Origin: an uncultured Clostridia bacterium | Lineage (GTDB): Bacteria > Bacillota > Clostridia > Oscillospirales > Ruminococcaceae | Length of the DNA: 42,512 nt | Reading direction: 5' to 3' | NCBI GenBank assembly: GCA_944387915.1 | Contig: CALXGT010000008.1 | Span: forward strand, 1 to 42,512 | Shown: in pieces, positions 30,831-39,340 of the stretch | Position numbering within the stretch: the stretch's first letter is position 1 | Layout: each line of letters starts with the position of its first letter | Position numbers and translations under genes: made by a program | Notes under the pieces: model-generated | What the model saw: only the letters and a program-made list of their open reading frames with translations | Database searches by the model: none | Told to the model about the DNA's origin: nothing

Positions 30831-32000
30831 TTACGTTTCGATGGAAAGGGGAAGGCAGCTTCCTTTCCCCAAAACCCCATCCATCCGCTCAATAAATAAG
30901 GGAAGGCTGTCGGTGGGAACAAAAGCCTGGGCGGTGCCGGCAAAGCCGCCGCCATGGACCCGGAAGGCGCCTTTTCCCTCTAAAAACCGATCGCAGAGGG
31001 CTAAGGTCAACGCCAGCGCCTGATGGGCGGGATTCTGGTCGGGAGGCAAGACGTTTTGCAGATACATATACGAAGAATGGCCGGATTCCTTCGCGAGGCG
31101 TAAAAAGGCGGGGATGTCTCCTTGCAGCAGGGCTTGCTTTTGCTTTTGCACCCGTTTTTGTTCCTCGAAAAAGTGGAGCGCGCGGAGTACCGCCCGGTCT
31201 CCTACCTCGTTTCGAAGCAAAGGAAGGCTCGAAAGGAACTTTTCCTCCGGGACAAAACGAAGGACGGTTTCAGAGAAAAACGCCGCGACTCTTTTCATCT
31301 CCCCAGTGATCTCGCCATAAGCGTCCGACAAATCGGCATGGTCCGCGCCGGAGTTGATGATGCAAAGAGAAAAGCCATGTTCGGCGAGAGGAAAAGGGAC
31401 CGTTTCGAATCGGGGATTTTCCTCATCCTCAAAATCCAGATAGGAGGGCGTCTGTAGGGCAATCGCCAGCTGATCCTGAAGCCCCGAGGGCTTTCCGAAG
31501 TATTCGTTTTCCGCCCATTTTCCCCCTTTTGCGATCTCCACGGGGGAAAACGAGGAGCGGGCAAAAAGGGTGTTAATGATTTTACCCAAAAGCACTTCGA
31601 TTGCGGCGGAGGAGGAAAGCCCGCTTCCTGGGGGCACATCCGAGGAGATATAGGCGTTAAATCCCGATAAGGAAACGCCTTTTTTTAGAAAATAGGCGAG
31701 AACACCTCGCACTAAGGCGGGAAAGGTCTCCCGTTCTTCTGCCCTTAAGGCGGTTTCCGAAAGGGAGAGGGTCAAAGGCGGGTAACCCTCGGAAACAATG
31801 GAAACGGTGTCATCCTTTCTTGGCCCCACCGCCGCGTCTACGGACAGAGAAATCCCGGCGGTAATGCCGCAGCCATGCTGGTGGTCGGTATGATTTCCCG
31901 CAAGCTCGGTTCGACCCGGGGCGGAAAAGAAAGAGGATGGAGCTTCCCTAAAGGTCTGTCGATAAATTTCTACAAAAGAATCCTTCTTTTTGACATTCAT
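30831..32000 (-). CDS. Galactokinase-like GHMP kinase
   Basis: 389 residues from ATG 31998-32000, with AAAGGA nine bases upstream. GHMP landmarks are present: SAPGRTELAGNHTDHQHG (26-43), the phosphate loop VPPGSGLSSSAAIEV (about 134-148) and HGGGFAGTAQAFVP near the end. The usual galactokinase GEHTDYN reads GNHTDHQ, a variant seen in galactokinase-like enzymes whose sugar may differ. It phosphorylates a sugar at C1 with ATP if the family rule holds. No other galactose genes are present. Upstream, 84 bases away, lies a signalling-like gene on the same strand. Confidence 0.85.
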   Translation of the reverse strand: MNVKKKDSFVEIYRQTFREAPSSFFSAPGRTELAGNHTDHQHGCGITAGISLSVDAAVGPRKDDTVSIVSEGYPPLTLSLSETALRAEERETFPALVRGVLAYFLKKGVSLSGFNAYISSDVPPGSGLSSSAAIEVLLGKIINTLFARSSFSPVEIAKGGKWAENEYFGKPSGLQDQLAIALQTPSYLDFEDEENPRFETVPFPLAEHGFSLCIINSGADHADLSDAYGEITGEMKRVAAFFSETVLRFVPEEKFLSSLPLLRNEVGDRAVLRALHFFEEQKRVQKQKQALLQGDIPAFLRLAKESGHSSYMYLQNVLPPDQNPAHQALALTLALCDRFLEGKGAFRVHGGGFAGTAQAFVPTDSLPLFIERMDGVLGKGSCLPLSIET

Positions 32001-32084
32001 ACGGCACATTCCTTTCCATTTGTGGGTGAGTTGTATTGAAAGAAAGAAGGAATGATTCGTTTTCCGACCCATCCCTTCCAAAGA

Positions 32085-33137
32085 TCAATCAATCGCGTTG
32101 TCAGATAAAAGAATTTCGGCATTTCGAACGACTTTTTCGTAAGCCAGATTTGTGCCTTGCATAAATTCATTTCCCAGCTCGAGAGAGGTGTTTTCGGCCA
32201 ATTGCAGAAAAATAACAGTTCGGTATCCGTTTCCGTTTTCCATAAAAATGGTCTGCCCTTTATGCAGCATAATGCATTGGGAAAGAAGCACCGGCGTTAT
32301 AAAGGAAGCAAGCCCGTATTTTTTCCCGGCCTGCATAAAAACGTCGATGGGAGTGATGCTATCCTCATAGGTAATTTGTATTCGATTGCCCATAGCGCTA
32401 ACGTCGCAGCGAATCCTTCCTTTCCCTTTTTCACCGGCATAGCCGCAGGAAAGGGATAACAGGTTCAATATGGCGGAACATAAAACGTCGTCATAAAGGT
32501 AAAATTGCTTTTGGGGCAAATTATTTTGAAATTCAAATTCCACACCGGCGTTTAAAGTGAGCCGGGCGCCATGGGAAAACAGCAAGTCAAAATACCTTCG
32601 AACATCTACGCTCACCGGATAAAGGGTCTCCCGATGTTCATTTTGTACCATACGATAAACGTTTTCAATTAACTTTAATGTCGCCAGAGCGTCTTGCTTC
32701 GCGTTTCCGATTTTAAGATGGATATTCGTTTTTCCTTCTAAAACGTCATCTTCAATGGCATCCAACAGAAAAATGAGATCGTCGATCTTTCGCGTCGCGT
32801 AGGATTGAGCGGTGGAAAGGAAGGAAGTGTCAAATAAATTTTGCCCGAAAGAAAAGGGATCCTTTTCACAAAATAAAAGCCAAACGGTCTCTTCGGTTTG
32901 AAAGCGAAAAAATCGGAAAAAATTTCCATCCGGGGACAGGTAGGAAAAGTTTCGCCTTTCCCGATCGGAGAGAAGAACGCTGACTTCATCGGGCAGCGAA
33001 AAGAGATTTTCCTGAGAAAATTCAATTTCTTTTGCTTTTTGATTTCTCCAGAGGATTTTTCCGTCGCTGTTTAAACAGCATACGGCGATTGGGTCTTTGT
33101 CAAAGCGATCGTTTAACTCCGTTGTAGTAAGGGCCAA
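32085..33137 (-). CDS. Degenerate sensor-histidine-kinase-like protein
   Basis: 350 residues from TTG 33135-33137, with GGAGGGAGAAGTA upstream. The N-terminus (IAVCCLNSDGKILWRNQKAK) looks like a PAS domain. A helical region at about 100-165 follows (AQSYATRKIDDLIFLLDAIE, NAKQDALATLKLIENVYRMV), but no H-box is present. The C-terminus resembles a HATPase domain: DDVLCSAILNLLSLSCGYAG at the N-box place, and GQTIFMENGNGYRTVIFLQL at the end; DxGxG is absent. It is probably non-catalytic and may bind a ligand or another kinase. No membrane segment, no response regulator beside it. Confidence 0.65.
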   Translation of the reverse strand: MALTTTELNDRFDKDPIAVCCLNSDGKILWRNQKAKEIEFSQENLFSLPDEVSVLLSDRERRNFSYLSPDGNFFRFFRFQTEETVWLLFCEKDPFSFGQNLFDTSFLSTAQSYATRKIDDLIFLLDAIEDDVLEGKTNIHLKIGNAKQDALATLKLIENVYRMVQNEHRETLYPVSVDVRRYFDLLFSHGARLTLNAGVEFEFQNNLPQKQFYLYDDVLCSAILNLLSLSCGYAGEKGKGRIRCDVSAMGNRIQITYEDSITPIDVFMQAGKKYGLASFITPVLLSQCIMLHKGQTIFMENGNGYRTVIFLQLAENTSLELGNEFMQGTNLAYEKVVRNAEILLSDNAID

Positions 33138-33276
33138 TACTTCTCCCTCCTTTCCCTTTCTCTTCAGTTAAAACATAATCTTATTGTACCACACAGGTAC
33201 CCAAACCAAAAGTGGCAATATTTTACATAATTCGCCAAAATCTGACAAACCATTTCTAAAAGTCACAGGTGAAAAC

Positions 33277-33305
33277 TTTACTTTTTTGTTGCATTTTGTT
33301 ACAAT
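33277..33305 (+). promoter_or_regulatory. ung promoter
   Basis: TTTACT (33277-33282), 17 bases, TACAAT (33300-33305), 29 bases before the start codon. Confidence 0.65.
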
Positions 33306-33333
33306 AAACAAAACGAGAAAGGAAAAAACAGAG

Positions 33334-34011
33334 ATGGTTCGATTGGAAAACAGTTGGGATCAGGTGCTGGCGGGTGAATTCGAAAAACCCTATTACCTGG
33401 CGCTTCGGGAGTTTTTAAAGAAAGAATATCGGTCGGGGCCGGTGTATCCGTCCATGTATGATATTTTCAATGCGTTAAAATTGACACCATACAAGAAGGT
33501 AAAAGTGGTCATTATCGGTCAAGACCCCTACCATGGACCGGGACAGGCGCATGGCCTTTCCTTTTCGGTAAAAAAAGGGGTTCCGATTCCGCCTTCGCTT
33601 AAAAATATTTACCAGGAGCTTGCGGACGATATCGGGTTTGTTCCACCGCATCATGGCTGTCTGGAAGAGTGGGCCAAAAACGGGGTCTTATTGTTAAATG
33701 CGGTTTTGACCGTCCGTGGCGGACAGGCTAACTCTCATCGGGGAAAGGGATGGGAAACGTTTACCGACACGGTGATCGCGCATTTGAATCAAAGAGAAGC
33801 ACCCATGGTATTCATGCTTTGGGGGAACAACGCCCGTCAGAAAAAGGCGCTCATCACCAATCCGAGGCATCTGGTGCTGACGGCGGCGCATCCCAGTCCC
33901 CTTTCGGCGTTTCACGGTTTCTTCGGTTGCCGGCATTTTTCTACTGCTAACGCGTTTTTGTCCCGTTACGGCGAACCGGTAGATTGGCAGCTTCACGACG
34001 ACAATCTGTAA
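33334..34011 (+). CDS. ung: Uracil-DNA glycosylase (family 1)
   Basis: 225 residues from ATG 33334 (AAAGGAAAAAACAGAG). The water-activating loop VVIIGQDPYHGPGQAHGLSF (about residues 58-77), the PPSLKNIYQEL loop and the DNA-intercalation loop HPSPLSAFHGFFGCRHFS (about 189-206) are all intact. It removes uracil from DNA to start base excision repair. An upstream in-frame extension to 33184 has no ribosome site. It stands alone. Confidence 0.98.
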   Translation: MVRLENSWDQVLAGEFEKPYYLALREFLKKEYRSGPVYPSMYDIFNALKLTPYKKVKVVIIGQDPYHGPGQAHGLSFSVKKGVPIPPSLKNIYQELADDIGFVPPHHGCLEEWAKNGVLLLNAVLTVRGGQANSHRGKGWETFTDTVIAHLNQREAPMVFMLWGNNARQKKALITNPRHLVLTAAHPSPLSAFHGFFGCRHFSTANAFLSRYGEPVDWQLHDDNL

Positions 34012-34085
34012 AGTGAATTGCTTGTCATAGGTGTTCCTTTGTGCGCGGGCGCTGCCTTTTGTAAGAGACTATCTCCACTAACCGA

Positions 34086-34127
34086 CAAGATACAGGTTTT
34101 TCGCGGGGAAAACCTGTATCTTTTTGT
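34086..34127 (+). terminator. ung terminator
   Basis: AAGATACAGGTTTT / AAAACCTGTATCTT around TCGCGGGG, then T-rich sequence (34087-34125). Confidence 0.92.
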
Positions 34128-34154
34128 CATTTTTTATCGAAATTATACGTTTAG

Positions 34155-34886
34155 TTATATAATCATTCCCCCGTTGACACCCAAAACCTGGCCGGTAATA
34201 AAAGAAGCGTCGGGGCTGGCTAAAAATAAAACCGCTTTCGCAACCTCGTAAGGATTTCCCAGCCGATTTAAGGGAATCTCCTCTCGAATGGACTGGATCT
34301 CTTCTTTGGAAAGAAGCGCATTCATCGGTGTGTCGATCATTCCCGGCGCCACACAGTTTACCCGCACATTACTCGGCGCCAGCTCTTTGGCAAGGGCCTT
34401 GGTAAAGGCGATCATTCCTCCCTTCGCGGCGGAGTAGGCAACCTCAAAGGAAGCGCCAACCTGTCCCCACATAGAGGACAAATTGATAATACATCCTTCT
34501 TTGGCCCGCACCATAGAAGGAATGACTTTTCGACTCAGCAAAAAGGGCGCCCGTACATGGAGCGCAAACAAATCATCCCATTCCGACGCGGTGGTGTCGG
34601 TGAGAAGCTTCCGTAAGGAAGTTCCCGCGTTGTTAATTAAAATTTGAATTTCCCCAAAAGCGGATGCTTCTGAAAATAAACGGTCAATTTCTTTTTCCTG
34701 CCGAAGGTCCCCTTGTATGGCGATCGCGGCGTTTTTTCGTGTTAGGTTCATATCTTCCGCCAACGCCTTCGTTTTTTCCGGGTGAGAAAAGCTATGGAGT
34801 ACAAGGCGGTACCCGGCGGTATAGAAAGCAATCGCGAGCGCCTCTCCGATTCCGCCGGAGGCGCCGGTAATCAAAACGGTTTTCAA
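34155..34886 (-). CDS. SDR-family oxidoreductase (FabG-like)
   Basis: 243 residues from TTG 34884-34886, chosen for GGGGGAG six bases upstream. The cofactor motif TGASGGIGEA (residues 7-16), NNAG (near 90), the catalytic Ser (LSSM), YSAAKGG (Tyr-xxx-Lys) and a C-terminal FITGQVLGVNGGMII match classical short-chain dehydrogenases, closest to 3-oxoacyl-ACP reductases. As no fatty-acid genes lie nearby, the true substrate is uncertain. It is divergent from the P-type ATPase, with only 86 bases between the start codons. Confidence 0.92.
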   Translation of the reverse strand: MKTVLITGASGGIGEALAIAFYTAGYRLVLHSFSHPEKTKALAEDMNLTRKNAAIAIQGDLRQEKEIDRLFSEASAFGEIQILINNAGTSLRKLLTDTTASEWDDLFALHVRAPFLLSRKVIPSMVRAKEGCIINLSSMWGQVGASFEVAYSAAKGGMIAFTKALAKELAPSNVRVNCVAPGMIDTPMNALLSKEEIQSIREEIPLNRLGNPYEVAKAVLFLASPDASFITGQVLGVNGGMII

Positions 34887-34972
34887 AGACAACTCCCCCT
34901 TTATGGGCATTCTAACATATTTTGTCCGGGAAAACAATAAGATGGATAAAAAGGAAAAAAGGAGGACTGACT

Positions 34973-37576
34973 TTGGATACCATCATCAGAGGGCTTTCTT
35001 CCGCCGAAGCGGAACGAAGGTTGAAAGAGGAAGGGAAAAACCGGCTTCAGGAGGGAAAAAAGGTTTCGCCTTTTCGAATTTTTCTTTGTCAATTCAAGGA
35101 CCTTTTAACGTTTATTTTGCTCGTCAGTACCGTCGTCACCATATTTATGGGAGAATATTCGGAAGCGATGACCATTGGCGTGATCGTTTTGCTCAACAGT
35201 CTGATGGGGTTTATCCAGGAGTACAAAACGGAAAAGACGCTGGAAGCGTTGAAAAAGATGGCTTCGCCCCTTGCGAAAGTGCGCAGGGACGGTACTGTGA
35301 TGGAAATTTTAGGGGAAGATTTAGTTCGGGGGGATTATCTTTTTTTGGAGGCTGGCGATCGGGTTCCCGCCGATGTTTCTATCCTTTCCGCCGTCTCTCT
35401 CAGCGCCGACGAATCCATGCTTACCGGGGAATCTACGCCGGTGGAAAAGCGCAGCGCTCCTTTTTCCGAAGATAATAGCCTTCATAAGCCCAACATCCTC
35501 TATGCCGGTACCATCGTCACCGCAGGGCGGGGAGAAGGCGTGGTCATCGCTACGGGGATGAAAAGCCAAATGGGATCTTTGGCGCAAATGATCGGGGAAA
35601 TTGAGGAGGAACCCACGCCATTACAAAAACGTCTGGACGAATTGGGACGGTACATTGCTTTCGGCTGCTGCGGCGTTTGCCTTTTGGTGGCTTTGCTCGG
35701 GGTGCTTCGGGGCGAAAAGTTAATGGATATGCTGATGATGGGAGTCAGTCTCGCCGTGGCTGCCGTTCCGGAAGGACTTCCTGCCATTGTGACCATCTCT
35801 CTGGCTTTGGCGGTGGGACGGATGGTGAAACGAAAATCACTGATCCGGAAGCTGTACGCCGTGGAAACCTTAGGCTGTGCCGATACTATCTGTTCTGATA
35901 AAACCGGGACGCTCACCGAAAATAAAATGACGGTGCGTGGGATCTGGCTTGCCGGGGAGCGAATCAAGGTTTCCGGCAACGGGTATGAAAGGGAAGGACG
36001 CTTTACTTTAGACGGGAAACAGGTTACGCCTCGTCGTACCGAAAGCGGAAAACGGTTTTTTGAAACCTGCCTGTACTGCAACAATACCCGGATCAAAAAC
36101 GGTTCGGTGATTGGAGATCCCACCGAAGCCGCCCTCTTGATTTGCGCGGAAAAAGGGGGAGAAACGGTGGATAAAAGGGCGGTTCGGGAGCATGAAAATC
36201 CTTTTGACAGCGATCGGAAACAAATGTCGGTGGCGATTACCAAGGGGGATGGCAGCTTTTTGTACGTCAAAGGAAGCGCCGAGGTTCTTTTGAAAAACGC
36301 TACCGGAATTCTTCTTTCCGATACGCCGGTTCCTATGACCGGAAAGATCAAAGAGGAAATCGAAAAGGCGGTGGCGGAATTTTCCGCCGAGGGGCTTCGG
36401 GTTTTGGGATTGGCTTATCGACCGATCCACGGAAAAGATTACGCCGAACGAAATCTCATCTTTCTGGGGCTGGCGGCTATGCTGGACCCGCCGCGAAGAG
36501 AAGCGAAAAACGCCGTCTCCCTTTGCCGGAAAGCGGGAATCAAAACCATTATGATTACCGGGGATCATCCGTTAACGGCTTGCGCTGTGGGAAAGGCTTT
36601 AACCATTTACCGAAACGGCGACCGTTGTTTAACGGGAGATGATCTGGACCATATGAGTGAAGAGGAGCTACAAAAAAAGGTGGATGAGACCACCGTCTTT
36701 GCCAGAGTCAGCCCCAGACACAAGCTTTCTATCGTGCGGGCGCTGAAGAAAAACAACCATATCGTCGCTATGACCGGAGACGGCGTCAATGACGCGCCGG
36801 CGGTGAAGGAGGCGGACATCGGCGTCAGCATGGGCATTACCGGTACCGACGTCACCAAAGAAGCGGCGGCGGTGATTTTGCTCGACGACTGTTTTACCAC
36901 GCTGGTTGCGGCGGTAGAGGAAGGAAGGACCATCTACCAGAATATCCGGAAATTCATCCGCTATCTTTTGTCTTGCAATATTGGCGAGGTGTTGACCATG
37001 TTTTTGGGGATCTTAATGGGATTTCCTACCGTTTTGCTCCCCATTCATATCCTTCTGGTGAACCTGATTACCGACGGACTGCCCGCGATTGCATTGGGTT
37101 TAGAGCCTTCCGATAAGAATATGATGCGCATTCCTCCCCGAAGGAAAACAGACGGGATCTTTTCCGGGGGACTGGCAACCACAATTTTGTTTCGCGGCGC
37201 GCTCATTGGGTTAACCACGATCTTTACCTTTAGTTTTTTCCTCGCTCGTTACGATTTGGAAATTGCCCGCACCGCCGCTTTGCTTACTTTGGCGGGAAGC
37301 CAGCTGATCCATGTGTTTGAATGTAAAAGCGAGACGCTTCCTTTGTATCGGATTCCTTTCTTTAACAATTTGAAGCTGATTGGAGCGGTTTTATTATCCT
37401 TGACCATCCTGTTGATGACCGTTTATTATCCGCCGTTGTCCGCGGTGTTTATGACCATCCCTCTGCCCTTGTCTTCCCTGGCGGAAATTGGGGGGATTTT
37501 GCTGGTTGCCCCGGTATTGTCCACCCTGCTGCGGCCGTTGCTTCAAAATAAAGGAAACGAAAAAAAGAGAAAATAA
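34973..37576 (+). CDS. P-type Ca2+-type cation ATPase
   Basis: 867 residues from TTG 34973, six bases after AAAAGGAGGA; the ORF before it lacks a ribosome site. It has an N-terminal cation-ATPase segment, TGES, helix-IV VAAVPEGLPAIVTISLA, the phosphorylation site CSDKTGTLTEN (Asp about 309), the nucleotide domain, MTGDGVNDAPAVKEADIGVS and a C-terminal six-helix bundle with NLITDGLPAIALG. These are SERCA/PMCA-type (P2) features, so Ca2+ or a similar cation is likely pumped out. Full length for the family. Convergent with nothing; the next gene is downstream on the same strand behind its own promoter. Confidence 0.95.
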   Translation: MDTIIRGLSSAEAERRLKEEGKNRLQEGKKVSPFRIFLCQFKDLLTFILLVSTVVTIFMGEYSEAMTIGVIVLLNSLMGFIQEYKTEKTLEALKKMASPLAKVRRDGTVMEILGEDLVRGDYLFLEAGDRVPADVSILSAVSLSADESMLTGESTPVEKRSAPFSEDNSLHKPNILYAGTIVTAGRGEGVVIATGMKSQMGSLAQMIGEIEEEPTPLQKRLDELGRYIAFGCCGVCLLVALLGVLRGEKLMDMLMMGVSLAVAAVPEGLPAIVTISLALAVGRMVKRKSLIRKLYAVETLGCADTICSDKTGTLTENKMTVRGIWLAGERIKVSGNGYEREGRFTLDGKQVTPRRTESGKRFFETCLYCNNTRIKNGSVIGDPTEAALLICAEKGGETVDKRAVREHENPFDSDRKQMSVAITKGDGSFLYVKGSAEVLLKNATGILLSDTPVPMTGKIKEEIEKAVAEFSAEGLRVLGLAYRPIHGKDYAERNLIFLGLAAMLDPPRREAKNAVSLCRKAGIKTIMITGDHPLTACAVGKALTIYRNGDRCLTGDDLDHMSEEELQKKVDETTVFARVSPRHKLSIVRALKKNNHIVAMTGDGVNDAPAVKEADIGVSMGITGTDVTKEAAAVILLDDCFTTLVAAVEEGRTIYQNIRKFIRYLLSCNIGEVLTMFLGILMGFPTVLLPIHILLVNLITDGLPAIALGLEPSDKNMMRIPPRRKTDGIFSGGLATTILFRGALIGLTTIFTFSFFLARYDLEIARTAALLTLAGSQLIHVFECKSETLPLYRIPFFNNLKLIGAVLLSLTILLMTVYYPPLSAVFMTIPLPLSSLAEIGGILLVAPVLSTLLRPLLQNKGNEKKRK

Positions 37577-37598
37577 TTTATGTTTTTCACAAAAAACG

Positions 37599-37629
37599 GT
37601 TGACTTGGAGTGGGCTTTAAGGGGTATAA
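37599..37629 (+). promoter_or_regulatory. Promoter of the aldo/keto reductase
   Basis: TTGACT (37599-37604), a 19-base spacer, TATAAT (37624-37629). The spacer is longer than usual, but the elements are strong; it lies about 80 bases before the ATG. Confidence 0.6.
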
Positions 37630-37707
37630 TGGAAAAAACATCGGCGTTTTACGCGAGCGCCATAAACGATACCGGCAGCGCGCCGGAAAAGGAAAGGAAG
37701 AGAAGAT

Positions 37708-38745
37708 ATGAAAAAAGTCCGTTTGGGAAGAACCGAGCTTATGGCTTCCAAGCCCGCTTTCGGCGTTTTGCCTTTACAGCGCACCCCCATGGAGGAAGCG
37801 ATTAAAATCCTTCGGAAAGCCTACGACGCCGGTATCACCTTTTACGATACGGCAAACGCCTATACCGACAGTGAGGAAAAGATCGGAAATGCTCTCTCCG
37901 ATGTGCGCCACAATATCATTATCGCGACCAAAAGCGGCGCCACCGACCGGGAAACGGTAACCAAACATATTGAAAACAGCTTAAAAATGCTGAAAACCGA
38001 TTACATCGACATTTTCCAGTTTCATAACCCCGCCGTTTTGCCCGATCCCTCCGACGAAAACGGCGCTTACGCCGCTGCGCTCGCCGCGAAGGAGAAGGGA
38101 TACATCCGTCATATCGGTATCACCAATCACCGGATCGCCGTCGCTTTGCAGGCGGTAGAGAGCGGAAACTTTGAAACGGTCCAGTTCCCTTTCAGCTATC
38201 TTGCGGATGAGAAGGAGATCGATCTGGTGAAGCGCTGTAAGGAAGCGGATATCGGCTTTATCGCTATGAAGGGCCTTTGCGGCGGCATGCTGGATTACGC
38301 GCCCGCTTGCCATTATTTTATGGAGCAGTACGACAACGTGGTGCCCATCTGGGGGATCCAGCATGAGTGGGAGTTGGATCAGTGGCTCGCCCTCGCCGAG
38401 GAAGAAGCGGTGGAAACCGAGGAGATCAGAGCCCGTATCGCCAGAGACAAAGTGGAGCTGGCGGGGAACTTTTGCCGGAGCTGCGGCTATTGCCTGCCCT
38501 GTCCCGCTCATATCGACATTCCCCAGGCTGGCCGGATGGCGATGCTCCTTCGCCGTTCCCCTTACCAGCGGTATGTGACCGAGGAATACTATGCCGAGAT
38601 GCATAAGATCGACGACTGTATTCATTGCAATCATTGCAAAAATCACTGTCCTTACGGCCTGGATACCCCAAACCTGTTAAAGGAAATGCTCGCTGATTAT
38701 GACCAGTTTTACGCCGAGCATCACCATGAAGTGGTCAAGGACTAA
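37708..38745 (+). CDS. Aldo/keto reductase with C-terminal [4Fe-4S] ferredoxin motifs
   Basis: 345 residues from ATG 37708 (GGAAAGGAAGAGAAGAT). The N-terminal ~275 residues form the AKR barrel: GITFYDTANAYTDSEEKIGN, IATKSGATDR, DYIDIFQFHN and IRHIGITNHR. The C-terminus carries ferredoxin-like Cys clusters, CRSCGYCLPCPAHIDIP and CIHCNHCKNHCPYG. This architecture is common in anaerobes. The enzyme reduces carbonyls or acts on an unknown sugar/aldehyde using NAD(P)H or ferredoxin. A GNAT gene follows after five bases. Confidence 0.93.
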   Translation: MKKVRLGRTELMASKPAFGVLPLQRTPMEEAIKILRKAYDAGITFYDTANAYTDSEEKIGNALSDVRHNIIIATKSGATDRETVTKHIENSLKMLKTDYIDIFQFHNPAVLPDPSDENGAYAAALAAKEKGYIRHIGITNHRIAVALQAVESGNFETVQFPFSYLADEKEIDLVKRCKEADIGFIAMKGLCGGMLDYAPACHYFMEQYDNVVPIWGIQHEWELDQWLALAEEEAVETEEIRARIARDKVELAGNFCRSCGYCLPCPAHIDIPQAGRMAMLLRRSPYQRYVTEEYYAEMHKIDDCIHCNHCKNHCPYGLDTPNLLKEMLADYDQFYAEHHHEVVKD

Positions 38746-38750
38746 AGCAT

Positions 38751-39305
38751 ATGGAGCACAAGGGGACGTTGCGCCTTGAAACACCCCGGTTACTTTTGCG
38801 GCAGTTTACTTTGGATGACGCCGATGGGATGTACCAAAATTGGGCTTCGGATGCCGAGGTGACTCGGTTTTTGACCTGGCCGCCTCATAGCAGCCCTTCG
38901 GTGACAAAAATGCTTTTGACGGATTGGATCTCCCATTATGAGGAGAAGGATTTCTATCAATGGGCGATTACCTTAAAAGAAAACGGGGATCTTCCCATTG
39001 GAAATATCGCGGTGGTTTCCAAAGAGGATTCCATCCCCAAAGCGCAGGTGGGATACTGTATCGGAAAAGCCTGGTGGAGCCGGGGGATTATGACGGAAGC
39101 GCTGGGAGCGGTGCTGGATTTTTTGTTTGATGAAGTGGGATATTTTCGAGTGGAGGCGTACCACGATGCGAGAAATCCCCACTCCGGCGCAGTGATGAAA
39201 AAATGCGGTATGCAATATGAAGGGACGCTGCGCCAGGCGGAGAGAAATAATCAAGGCGTCTGCGATGTTTGTTACTACGCGCTTTTAAAGACCGACCGGC
39301 CATAA
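38751..39305 (+). CDS. RimJ/RimL-type GNAT N-acetyltransferase
   Basis: 184 residues from ATG 38751, five bases after the reductase stop. LRLETPRLLLRQFTLDDADG at the start, VGYCIGKAWWSRGIMTEALG and VEAYHDARNPHSGAVMKKCG are typical of RimJ/RimL-like enzymes that acetylate N-terminal or small-molecule amines. No obvious ribosome site, so translation may be coupled to the reductase. Confidence 0.93.
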   Translation: MEHKGTLRLETPRLLLRQFTLDDADGMYQNWASDAEVTRFLTWPPHSSPSVTKMLLTDWISHYEEKDFYQWAITLKENGDLPIGNIAVVSKEDSIPKAQVGYCIGKAWWSRGIMTEALGAVLDFLFDEVGYFRVEAYHDARNPHSGAVMKKCGMQYEGTLRQAERNNQGVCDVCYYALLKTDRP

Positions 39306-39338
39306 AAAAGACCGAAGGATTTTCCTTCGGTCTTTTTG
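39304..39338. terminator. Terminator shared by GNAT and Re-citrate synthase genes
   Basis: AAAAAGACCGAAGG-ATTTT-CCTTCGGTCTTTTT (39305-39337), perfect 14-bp stem. Confidence 0.95.
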
Positions 39339-39340
39339 TT

